The notes beneath the pieces were generated by a model. That model saw only the letters and a program-made list of their open reading frames with translations, was not told the origin of the DNA and did no database searches. A DNA stretch of 45,609 bases from Bacteroidales bacterium (GTDB taxonomy: Bacteria > Bacteroidota > Bacteroidia > Bacteroidales > P3): assembly GCA_024400495.1 (NCBI GenBank), contig JAKSMR010000021.1, forward strand, positions 1 to 45,609, written 5' to 3'. Made by a program: the position numbers and the translations under genes. This document shows, one piece after another, positions 32,701-39,970 of the stretch (position 1 is the first letter of the stretch; each line of letters begins with the position of its first letter).

Positions 32701-35700
32701 TCATCTTCGCCACTGACGAGGAACACGCAAAGCAGTACGGAGAAAGACTTGAATCGTTCTACGCCGTAGCGCACGATCCGCTTTACATCGATGCGCGGGG
32801 AAACACCTACGCAGAGATTCCCATCCCCGAAGAACTTGATGGCGTTGTCGAAGATGGATACGGTGATGGAATCGCCAACATCGATGACCTCGCAATGGCG
32901 GCCTATGAGAGCGACTATGACGCGCTCATCGTCAGCAATGTCTATGATTCGCCCGAAGGACACGGATCGACCAAGCAGACCGATTATGTGTTTTTCGACA
33001 AAGAGCAGTTGATTAACAAGGTAGACGAGACCCGCTACTCCTTCGCCGACGACGCCAAGGCGCTGATCATGAAGAAGCGGCCAGACCTGATGAATTCAAA
33101 TGACTCTGTCGCACGCAAGGCACACTATGCGTTTTCGGACGCAAACAAGGACGCTGATCTTGATAATGAAGAGGTATTTGAAGACTACGCGCGGCGTTTG
33201 AACGAGAGTGTTGCAGACGCTTATGTCGCCGAGATCATGAAGTTCTCCGACTCGAAGACCCGCAAGGCGGCGCTGAACTGGTTCATCAAGGGCGCGATCA
33301 AGCTCCCCGAGGATGCGCCTAAGGTCGAGCAGGCTATGAAGTACACGGTCCGTGCGAAGGGCAAGGCGAACACCGATCCTCTGTCGTACGCGTCTCCGAT
33401 GGAGATGATGGACGCACTTCACGAGTTTAAGCCGAAGGCCAAGCCGATCAACCCCGACAAGGTTCCCGAGCTATCCGACAAGCGTGAGATGGGCAACGGA
33501 GTCGTTACGTACCTCGTGCAGGACGACCGCGAAGGACAGAAGGCGATGCGCCAGATCATCAACACGCACTGGGGCGAGGACGCGAACCCGTGGTGCCTGT
33601 TGCACGGAGACGGCAAGGGCAACCTGTCCGACGGTGCCAACGGGGAGTACGATGCATGGTACTACTGGAATCACTACAACGCACTGCCGAAGCGAGTTGC
33701 GTTCAAGGACGGCAAGCTCCTCGCGTTCATGGCGACGGACGATGCTCCAGACATGGACTATATGGAGGATGGCGTACTCGATTACCTCGAGAAGAACAGG
33801 CCAGATTATGTCGCAGAATGGCGAGATTATGAAGAGACTGACGGCAGTGATAATATAGCTGGCTGGTTGCAGGACAAGGATGTCGTGCTGTTCAATGCGA
33901 TGATAGATGAAATCGGTCGTCCGCCCGAGCAATGGTGGGACCGACAGGACTCCTCGCACACAGGAATCCCTCTCGGCAACATCCCCGTGCCCAACGATCA
34001 GTTCGGGCGCTGGGCCAACTTCGAGATCGTCAACGGCAAGCTCGAGCGGACGAGCGGGTTCCACAAGGGCGACGTGAACGGGTTCAACTACACTAAGTGG
34101 GGTGAGGGCGGAATCAGGATTGAGGAGTCCTCGGGCGACATCGTCAACTTCACGTACAAGGAATGGGACGGGGACGGTTCTCTGTCGCTGTACAAGGTGC
34201 AGAAGGACGGACAGACAGAGACCTTTTATTCGTTCGACAACGGAGAGCTGATCAGCGCCGCGCAGAACGGCAAAAAGGTTTCTGGAGATGTCGAGGAAGC
34301 GTACCGCATCTTCCGCGAGAACGACCAGCGACTCGCGCCTCAGGGTGAAGGTGTCGATGCGGTCGAATCCGACGGTACAGTTCGCATGTCGCTTGCCACG
34401 TACGACCTCGACGGTCGCGACACTCTCAGCAGGTGGTTGGAGCTGAACGTCATGACTGGCGACCTCACGAGAGAGGATGCTGACGACATCATCCAGTCGA
34501 CCGACACCGTCAGGAAGATCATGGGAGACTGGGCGAAGTCGAAGAAATACGCCAGTTTCGGAAAGTGGAGCACGGCCAAGGTCGAGCTCGACGAGAACGG
34601 CAAGCCATTCTTCGGAGTCATCCGCACGAACGGCGACTATGCGTACAACATCGACTTCTCGACCGTCTGTAAGAAGCGCCGTCCGCTCGACGCGATATTC
34701 AACGAGCTGGTCCGCCGCGGCATCGTGAATGCAGACAACATCGGAAAGCTCCTCTCGAGGACTAACATCCCGAAGCTACAGGACATCATCAAGCGCCACG
34801 GTCTCGAGGTCGCCTGCGCCCTGTGCTTCGTCGACGCCAAGCGCTACAACCTCGGCAAGGACACCGAGGCATTCGCAAAGCTCTGGAACAATCTCGTGGA
34901 CGAGAAGCAGAACAATCCAGATAAGTTCGCAAAGCGTCTGGCTGACGCGAAGAACGGAAAGACCTACGTCGACCGTTGCGTCCGCAAGATCGCCGAAGAC
35001 CCCGCGGCAAACGTCCGCGTCGATCCGTCCGAGCTGATCAGCGGAGAGGCGTTCGACAAGTTCGTCAAGGAGAAGCCAGAGGTCGCGACGATGTACAGGT
35101 CGTATCGTGGTCAGGCCAAGGCCAAGGAGTCGACGCTTGACGTACCGTACAACAATGACATCCTGCGCCTGTTCAAGCATTCTCTAAACCCTGACGTCCC
35201 CGCCAACATCTCGGTCGAGCAGGCGTTCGCAGTCGGCGGCGTCCGACTCCAGTCGTTCAGCGACTTCGTGTCGCGTCTTACGTTCGACTACGTCCAGATG
35301 TTCGCCGACCTCGCGGCACGCAAGTTGCCGTTGCACTCTTACACCAAGGAGCCCGACTTCATCAAGCTGTTCGGCAAGACTGGCGCGAAGCTCAACATGT
35401 CGCTCGTTCCGAATGGCAACGGCGTTCTGTGGCTCGACGAGTCCGATGGAGCGTCTCGCAACCTGATCGCCATTCAGGGGAAGGACGGTAAGCCCGTCGT
35501 GAAGGACGGCAAGGTCGCGTACTTCGACTTCGCCGACGAGTGCTTCCCTCCCGAGCAGGCGTTCGCGCTCAGGTCGAAGGACGGAAACGTCGGAACGATC
35601 ATGGTAGGCGTCAGCGACGAGCACATCGAGCTGATGATGAACGATCCGCGCATCGACATGGTGATCCCTTACCACAAGTCGTCGATCAATCCAGAGGTGG

Positions 35701-38700
35701 CGAAGGCACGCGGCATCGACAAGTTCACTGACTACACTGCCATCCAGCACACGAAGGGAGCGAAGAAGGGCAAGGACTTCGACTGGTACGGAGACCTCGC
35801 CAAGACGAACGATCCGAGACAGTCCGCCAAGAACTACCTCTCGTGGTGCAAGGCGAACAAGTACACTGGGAAGTTCGAGAAGTTCTCCTCGAACGAGAAC
35901 TACTACAAGCTCCTCGCTGACTTCCGCCTGTTCGACGCGGACGGAAACTACTCCCCGCAGAAGGCAGTCCGTCAGGTCAATCCTGACGCGGAGTGGCAGA
36001 AGGCGGCGATGGAAGCTCTTGCGCATGATCAGGAGAACAGTGTCGCCCTCGAGCGGGAGACCGAGCCAGTCATCGAGGAGATCGTAAACGAGGTGTTCGG
36101 TGGACCGAAGGAGATGTTCTCGCTGGCGATCCCGACTGAAGTGTCGAACGCGTTCAGCGCCGAGGACCTGCTGTCCATGGCCGCGGCTGGACGTCTTGCC
36201 AAGGCCCGCACCAAGCAGGAGCGCGACAACATCGCACGCGACATCAAGTACGACATGGGCAAGCGCCTGCGCCAGCTCAGGCCCGAGGCGACCGAGGCCG
36301 ACGTGTCGAACCTGCTCGCCCGTTCGATCGAGGACTCCAATGCCATCGGCAGGGACATGCAGAACAGCGCCGACGCCCAGATCATCAACCGACTGACCGA
36401 CAGGCAGATCGAGAACTACATGCGCACGCTTCGCCGCGCAGGACAGAAGGGCATCAAGGCTGGTGCTACAGCCGAGCGTGCGCTTCAGGACTTCGACAAG
36501 CGAGCGGCGCAGAAGGTCGCCGATTCCATCGCGGCGCAGACTGGCATCGCAGTGAACGAGCTCGAGGTATCTCTGGGCGTCGATCTGGCGGAGACCATGC
36601 TGAAGCTGAAGGACATCTTCGACGAAGCTGAGAAGGCCAGAGGTGCCGATGCCGCCGAGGCAGACTCCGATGAGGCGGAGGAAGCAGACCCGATGCCGAT
36701 CCCGATGGATGATGAACAGCTGAAGGAGGCCGAGCGTCAGGTCCGTGAGCTCTGCGAGGCGATCCGAAACAAGGCGTGGCAGGATACTGAGGAGTGGAAG
36801 GCGAAGAGAGAGGAGCGTGCGGCCAAGCGTGCAGAGTCTCATGAGTCGGAGGATGACACTGGCGACATGCCGACGGAGGCCGACATCGATCTCGATTCGC
36901 TGACGCCTGAGGACCTTGCCCAGTTCGTCGCCAAGCGTGGCGTCGACCTGATGAATCCCGAGCACTTCGCCCGCTTCATCGCGGTCATGTGCGAACAGAA
37001 GTGGATCGCCGACCACGGTCTAAACCCCGACGCCTACGTCTGGTCGGACCCCGTCGCACTCCAGCACCTTCGCATGACGGCGCTCGGGGTCTACGATTCG
37101 CTCGCCCGCAAGCTGATGTACAGCGGCAAGCGAGAGCAGGCGTTCAACCAGATGCGCAAGATCGAGAATGCGGGCTCCTATGCCAGCGTAATTTCCGCGA
37201 TGGAATTCGCAGGTAGGATCATCGCGCAGGGCATGGTCACCGAGAAGGCAAAGGACCTCGTGAACGACATCGAGAAGGTTCTCGAGCAGGCGTTCGGTGC
37301 GAAGGGGCGCTTCACCCAGAACAAGGAGAACGGTGACCGCAAGGTCGCTGGTTACACCGAGCTCTGGGCACGTGACGTCAAGAAGGTGATCTGGTGGGGC
37401 GAGGAGAAGTGCGCGAATGAGATGGAGAAGCTGATGGAGCGCCTGTCTGGCGTCGAGGCCGAGTTCCTTCTCAACGCCCGCGATCCTAACAGCTCCAAGC
37501 GCTTCAATGCGGACATGCGCCTGCTCGGCGTCCTGCGCCAGTTCGGCGGGCTCGTGCACCGTTCGCTCGGAGAGATCACCGACGCACGCGTCAAGATCCT
37601 AGACAGGCTGGACGCGGACAAGACAGCCGAGGAGGCGGAGGCCCGCGAGAAGCGCACGCAGGAGATGGCCGACATCCTCGACCGCGCGTTCGACACAGGT
37701 GCCGAGAAGGTCCACGACGACGTCCGCGACAACCCGCTTACTAAGGCAGGCAAGGCGCTCGGGACCTACCTCCAGATGCACCTCGACTTCAAGCACCTGC
37801 TCCTTGACATGATGAGGTCGAAGGACGCGAACGCCAGACGTGCGGCGGAGACGTTCGTCGAGAACCTCCAGCATGACATCCAGCGTCGCTGGGACGCGGC
37901 GCAGACTGAGATGCGCAGGGAGCGTGAATGGTTCCACCAGACCGTTGAGTCTATCTACGGCAAGGGAACCTTCGGCAAGGTCATGAGCGAGATGCTCAGG
38001 CACGACCCGCGCTTCGACAAGTTCGGACGCGGAGAGATCAACGAGAAGACTGGTGCCGAGACTTACGTCAAGATGTCGAAGGCTCAGGCGCTGAACCTGT
38101 ACGTCGCCATGCAACAGAACGGGTATCGCGACAACGTGGTCAAGAACGGACGACAGGACCAGTCCGCAGAGCTCCGTGCGCTGTTCGACAAGAAGGACCT
38201 TATGCTGGTCAAGGCGCTCGGCGACTGGTACGACCGCGGTCGTCAGGGACTGAGCGACGTCAGCGTCAGGCTGTTCGGAGTCCCCGTCGAAGCAGAGGAG
38301 GCGAACTACTTCCCCGTCACCCCGCTCCGTCCGTCGCAGGGTCTGGAGAAGGGATCGACGTCTGGCTGGTCTCCGTTCCCCCCGTCGCTGACTGCACGAA
38401 TCCGCCACGGTTACGACTTCGACGTCCGCGCCGACATCTTCTCCGTCTGGGCGGACCACATGCAACAGCAGGCGCAGTGGAAGAACATGGCCGATCTCGG
38501 CGTCGAGCTCCGCGGCATCTTCGGGCGGCAGAACGTCCAGTCGACGATCCGCCGCTGTCACGGTCAGGCGGCGCTCCAGAACACGCTGTCGTTCATCACT
38601 GACATCCTGAACGGGCAGATGAAGTCCTTCGAGTGGAAGTGGATCACCAGCTCAGTGGACTGGCTCCGCGGCTGGTCGGCGCTGGCGTCGCTCGGCGGCA

Positions 38701-39707
38701 ACCTCGGCGTCATGCTGAAGCAGACGACGTCGATCCCCGCGTTCGCGTTTGAAATCGGATTCGTCAACCTCGGCAAGCACCTGATGACGGCGTTCACTCC
38801 CGAGGGCATCGCCGCTATGGGCAAGATCTGGACCAGCGACCAGCGGGTCAACCGCTGGGACGTCGGCAACTCCGAAGAGGTGACCAACGCCCTGTCGTCG
38901 AAGGACCCGTCGCTCCTCAAGCGCCTGATGCAGAAGTCGATGATCGTGAACAAGATCGGCGACGCCGTCCCCGCACTGCTGGTAGGTCAGGGCATCTTCC
39001 GCTCGTTCGTCGCTCAGGGTCTCGACGAGACCGAGGCGATGAACCGCACGTGGGAGATCATCAACCGAACCCAGCAGACGGGCCAGATGGACAACCTGTC
39101 CGTCTTCCAGCGCCGTTCCTCCGTCGGTCGTGCGCTCACCCAGTTCCAGAGCACGGTGCGCCAGTATACGTCGTACGAGCTCGCGGCGATCCGCCAGCTC
39201 CTCGCCAAGCCGATGGACGGACAGTCGTGGCTGGACTTCAGCAGGGCGACGGTACTGAACGCTATGCTCGGCGGACTGTACGCGCTCGGCGGGTCCATGT
39301 GGCAGTGGATTCTCGGACGCAAGCCCGACGACGACGACGTCACTGCATGGGTCGAGTCCATGATGACTGGGTCGTTCAGCTCGCTGTTCCTCGTCGGATC
39401 GTTCGCGGCGACTGCCAGCTCGATCGTCATGCAGGGCAAGAAGCCCACAGCGAGAGAGAAGGTGCCTGCGCTCGACCTGATGGACAACATGATGACGGAG
39501 ATCTTCATGAGCGGGTACCAGATCGCGGCGCTCCTCGGAGACGCCATCGGCTGGTGCGAGACGGACGTGACGCTCGACGACCTGCTCGAGTCCAACGACC
39601 GATTCCTCAAGCGCTTCAACTCGATGTACCGTGACGCCGTCAAGGCTTACAGGTGGCGGGTCAAGGGCGAAGATCCGCGGGCCCGCAAGCCCCGCCGCAA
39701 ACGGTGA
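26742..39707 (+). CDS. Giant polyvalent virion protein (4321 aa)
   Basis: Starts with GTG (26742) behind GGAGGAGG, overlapping the previous stop. Modules in order: helical N-terminus (1-1100); zincin-like metallopeptidase with H1141-E-T-S-H1145 and candidate third ligand E1194; ADP-ribosyltransferase-like module 1 (about 1375-1540, YRISHH and VWRAV with R1441); a polyvalent linker domain (1575-1610, ending WFGDWE); ART module 2 (1790-1926, VVYHGT with H1807); ART module 3 (1955-2095, LYRAY with R1973); an unnamed Trp-rich module (2250-2545); an unnamed module with C2692xxC2695 (2550-3100); coiled coils (3130-3400); and a C-terminal region with hydrophobic helices (about 3973-4250). It lies last in the virion operon, where T7 gp16 would be, so it is probably packaged and injected. 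A six-fold repeated motif (R/M)(F/Y/M)S(L/F) marks the module borders. Virion role and module names come from family knowledge; processing is inference. Confidence 0.85.
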   Translation: MNDSTFDPNLSVFNSEIFPSPPEPEAATEPEAAKPLDLRDKVADDIDALGDLKYWDYASCSGFVKNHIRTLTGMEDDGRIALGLGEGAVDSKKVLMSIRDYCRSKDRKFLMTDEQKEFEALPDEEKAKRGDDKSVFSGFGSAVDESKVDDSSREEAYRLYGYVPYDSVSKEEQERRDDVASRYGAGTQWKYREAARYGLNPEDINDRMLISKIENHVKGQVDKTHRDYLIGKERERIEKKNPMLRIVDTIERSGQWLSSSAIDFVNRSVANGSVDKEDFLKSVHPNERNTALALVSIRRGEQQDGRLLGMKVDIGGEGVANDVKRVLYGVQRSITDIWTEGIPETISDMSRHVWTKLTTSDGSQARKDAYADMELDSLIRQSVKQTLPEASTFVGRTATGFGDNFGFLLTGGIEAKATSYAAKGMVAAERAAKAARAGVELESGTSIAYRGFEKLGAAAGRAQRAVDMIGKDAEAISAARTRYDSARKALGKARLEITAAGKDAEKLSAARGNYTKAKAELDAARGELETADKGFGELGRARLDYEQKRKALEAAGRELERSGKGSGLSADAALSNYQNCYDEMSKAGAKYGRLLREVSPEGRAVAKEKAAQFAKDILAARQRAQAAEKWVNLSAGGVRFGGKAVSNAGWYLPFYTRNVDRSVANGEPLETAMTTAFVTMVACGWAEKWAMLNSTKMNITEQEALRQSWSTIVRNMVGGDLKTVGTLIKERLTKNVIDHGMPTAINVTAESVLDEMILVAAREYDKSSGIHGAISKEAFLDMFSGDAVKDMVEAGINVINESGYSALGFAALSGSSARFGHWRAGLSEQAFRKSIGMRRGEAWDNYAYNAERGLLAAHQDITVAQNAAAEYFMGRNTAAMERNALDDNGVDNRSEEQKKSDSRKVIKDTGDQVREAMTKVMELAQKDGVTAERIAEETGVDMPTAELMLSMAQDYRMLAPVLQSARMMYEDYAEANKIVSFDLAKDVFLQRASGKTETREDGTVVTDLVIGRGEDGKDITVRAGMVPPTNQITRDKIARASMKGSSAGVEYDAWVDRRIEDAAKRGVELDEKDRRHWNQLKDEEREHIVANGLEGVSFSAQKEMVEGSFFVELADGTKLDLPFSDVVALTKRGQNARVVRHETSHTIYRVARKLGYITDEMEIDLADAFGIDRTSDYANEIIGGSPRWQVELDERIANGYAEYTRGMSAPAHRGLREAFPLIDRALGWVADQMGIEDGRHKPTATVADLYDVMYRGDLSKIKDVIPTMGRNSKQAIERAAATEKLDAAQANFDRLADMAKRGRIGKNSPKLKAARRELAQAQSELDKLGESGTERFSLATPEEDAEYEKAFKAGDTETVQRLLRTAAERAGYSADTSYRISHHAPMNDGYNASLDNVKDMFGTDDERELMSMGYGRQTAREAVRSIVSAKGNPDAMIDVWRAVPKSVKDVNLRRGDWVALSEDYARQHGESWMDGKYKLIHDKVRAGDLFTDGNMLEEAGFDDGKDRVYADTKNGTKLMGPTFDDDGNLIQLSKRFNTRKADTRYSLDVDLAKAKGEYDDVVAKYTNPDGTKKKGWMKAPNGKATNLTESQWVQVRTQSFKKWFGDWERAYYTKGWKDVIDPSVITGLEPVDIRDVAPLADKNAIIAAFDSFGTVANEKDGRSVRFPKKAAGRMVFVRNYAGAFKRLFETSTRAWSEDETKFEGHKEHDNIEQYHHYLNKFKTDEGEFYVRFTVRQGHESAAEGRDMIHAAKVTDVRVYSKGDAQTDTLDRNASPVDYKIANFLDRVNEAPVSKVVDENGEPLVVYHGTPEKFAKFDMDRSSGTIFTARTEDIAYGYGEHVMQLFANVRNPYEMDAKGVAFDMIDIGDGEVHSTNSLALKAGKDGFDGAIIRNVEGEGDLVIALDNRQVKSATDNVGTFDANNDDIRFSLAEPRGVQKSASTAYPDASEDVRAMGAIEDIVTDDNGKPLKLYRAYKAGGKKAGDSRLIFATDEEHAKQYGERLESFYAVAHDPLYIDARGNTYAEIPIPEELDGVVEDGYGDGIANIDDLAMAAYESDYDALIVSNVYDSPEGHGSTKQTDYVFFDKEQLINKVDETRYSFADDAKALIMKKRPDLMNSNDSVARKAHYAFSDANKDADLDNEEVFEDYARRLNESVADAYVAEIMKFSDSKTRKAALNWFIKGAIKLPEDAPKVEQAMKYTVRAKGKANTDPLSYASPMEMMDALHEFKPKAKPINPDKVPELSDKREMGNGVVTYLVQDDREGQKAMRQIINTHWGEDANPWCLLHGDGKGNLSDGANGEYDAWYYWNHYNALPKRVAFKDGKLLAFMATDDAPDMDYMEDGVLDYLEKNRPDYVAEWRDYEETDGSDNIAGWLQDKDVVLFNAMIDEIGRPPEQWWDRQDSSHTGIPLGNIPVPNDQFGRWANFEIVNGKLERTSGFHKGDVNGFNYTKWGEGGIRIEESSGDIVNFTYKEWDGDGSLSLYKVQKDGQTETFYSFDNGELISAAQNGKKVSGDVEEAYRIFRENDQRLAPQGEGVDAVESDGTVRMSLATYDLDGRDTLSRWLELNVMTGDLTREDADDIIQSTDTVRKIMGDWAKSKKYASFGKWSTAKVELDENGKPFFGVIRTNGDYAYNIDFSTVCKKRRPLDAIFNELVRRGIVNADNIGKLLSRTNIPKLQDIIKRHGLEVACALCFVDAKRYNLGKDTEAFAKLWNNLVDEKQNNPDKFAKRLADAKNGKTYVDRCVRKIAEDPAANVRVDPSELISGEAFDKFVKEKPEVATMYRSYRGQAKAKESTLDVPYNNDILRLFKHSLNPDVPANISVEQAFAVGGVRLQSFSDFVSRLTFDYVQMFADLAARKLPLHSYTKEPDFIKLFGKTGAKLNMSLVPNGNGVLWLDESDGASRNLIAIQGKDGKPVVKDGKVAYFDFADECFPPEQAFALRSKDGNVGTIMVGVSDEHIELMMNDPRIDMVIPYHKSSINPEVAKARGIDKFTDYTAIQHTKGAKKGKDFDWYGDLAKTNDPRQSAKNYLSWCKANKYTGKFEKFSSNENYYKLLADFRLFDADGNYSPQKAVRQVNPDAEWQKAAMEALAHDQENSVALERETEPVIEEIVNEVFGGPKEMFSLAIPTEVSNAFSAEDLLSMAAAGRLAKARTKQERDNIARDIKYDMGKRLRQLRPEATEADVSNLLARSIEDSNAIGRDMQNSADAQIINRLTDRQIENYMRTLRRAGQKGIKAGATAERALQDFDKRAAQKVADSIAAQTGIAVNELEVSLGVDLAETMLKLKDIFDEAEKARGADAAEADSDEAEEADPMPIPMDDEQLKEAERQVRELCEAIRNKAWQDTEEWKAKREERAAKRAESHESEDDTGDMPTEADIDLDSLTPEDLAQFVAKRGVDLMNPEHFARFIAVMCEQKWIADHGLNPDAYVWSDPVALQHLRMTALGVYDSLARKLMYSGKREQAFNQMRKIENAGSYASVISAMEFAGRIIAQGMVTEKAKDLVNDIEKVLEQAFGAKGRFTQNKENGDRKVAGYTELWARDVKKVIWWGEEKCANEMEKLMERLSGVEAEFLLNARDPNSSKRFNADMRLLGVLRQFGGLVHRSLGEITDARVKILDRLDADKTAEEAEAREKRTQEMADILDRAFDTGAEKVHDDVRDNPLTKAGKALGTYLQMHLDFKHLLLDMMRSKDANARRAAETFVENLQHDIQRRWDAAQTEMRREREWFHQTVESIYGKGTFGKVMSEMLRHDPRFDKFGRGEINEKTGAETYVKMSKAQALNLYVAMQQNGYRDNVVKNGRQDQSAELRALFDKKDLMLVKALGDWYDRGRQGLSDVSVRLFGVPVEAEEANYFPVTPLRPSQGLEKGSTSGWSPFPPSLTARIRHGYDFDVRADIFSVWADHMQQQAQWKNMADLGVELRGIFGRQNVQSTIRRCHGQAALQNTLSFITDILNGQMKSFEWKWITSSVDWLRGWSALASLGGNLGVMLKQTTSIPAFAFEIGFVNLGKHLMTAFTPEGIAAMGKIWTSDQRVNRWDVGNSEEVTNALSSKDPSLLKRLMQKSMIVNKIGDAVPALLVGQGIFRSFVAQGLDETEAMNRTWEIINRTQQTGQMDNLSVFQRRSSVGRALTQFQSTVRQYTSYELAAIRQLLAKPMDGQSWLDFSRATVLNAMLGGLYALGGSMWQWILGRKPDDDDVTAWVESMMTGSFSSLFLVGSFAATASSIVMQGKKPTAREKVPALDLMDNMMTEIFMSGYQIAALLGDAIGWCETDVTLDDLLESNDRFLKRFNSMYRDAVKAYRWRVKGEDPRARKPRRKR

Positions 39708-39714
39708 CATCTGT

Positions 39715-39748
39715 CCCCCGCCAGCGTTAGGCTTGGCGCTGGCGGGGG
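39715..39748 (+). terminator. Terminator of the late operon
   Basis: CCCCCGCCAGCG (39715-39726) and CGCTGGCGGGGG (39737-39748) form a perfect 12-bp stem with a 10-nt loop, 8 bases after the giant gene. It has no U-tract but is very stable and would end the long virion transcript. Confidence 0.75.
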
Positions 39749-39887
39749 GATTCCGTCGCACGGGTGTGACTTGGCTGTGACCATCCAGTATTTTCGGCAG
39801 GTTATTATGAGAGGATAATTGCAATTTATGGTAACATAACGGGCATAATCCTCTCAATATCCCAATTCGATCCCAGTCAGTCGCACC

Positions 39888-39916
39888 AAAAAACCCCAGC
39901 ATTTGCTGGGTTTTTT
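39888..39916. terminator. Bidirectional intrinsic terminator
   Basis: A-tract (39888-39893), CCCAGC (39895-39900), loop ATTT, GCTGGG (39905-39910), then six T (39911-39916). A classic intrinsic terminator readable from either strand. It insulates int from the late operon. Confidence 0.85.
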
Positions 39917-39955
39917 GCTATAATGTGTGTCCAACTGTGACTATAATCGGTCACA
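39916..39955 (+). promoter_or_regulatory. int: Integrase promoter with inverted repeat
   Basis: TGCTATAAT (39916-39924) is a consensus extended -10. A second TATAAT (39942-39947) is enclosed by TGTGAC (39936-39941) and GTCACA (39950-39955), a perfect 6-bp inverted repeat, so a protein bound there would control initiation. No good -35 box is seen. TGTGAC is also the repeated element of the attP candidate, so integrase or an excisionase may regulate its own gene. Confidence 0.6.
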
Positions 39956-39970
39956 AACGGAGGATATACC

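Larger units (their letters stand above)
39765..39955 (+). other. Candidate attP region
   Basis: AT-rich DNA between the late terminator and int. TGTGAC occurs at 39765 and 39776 (11 bp apart, one helical turn) and again at 39936, with its complement GTCACA at 39950. In the middle, TGAGAGGAT (39808-39816) and ATCCTCTCA (39848-39856) form a 9-bp inverted repeat, and ATTAT/ATAAT flank GAGAGG at 39805-39820. Repeated arm-type sites around a core beside an integrase gene are the usual attP plan. The bacterial attB is unknown, so the core is not proven. Confidence 0.45.

Noticed and set aside
35184-37016. Open frame of 610 codons on the - strand inside the giant gene
   Set aside because: Shadow of the giant protein; composition rich in Leu/Arg/Val/Asp, no recognised motifs, no promoter or start site.
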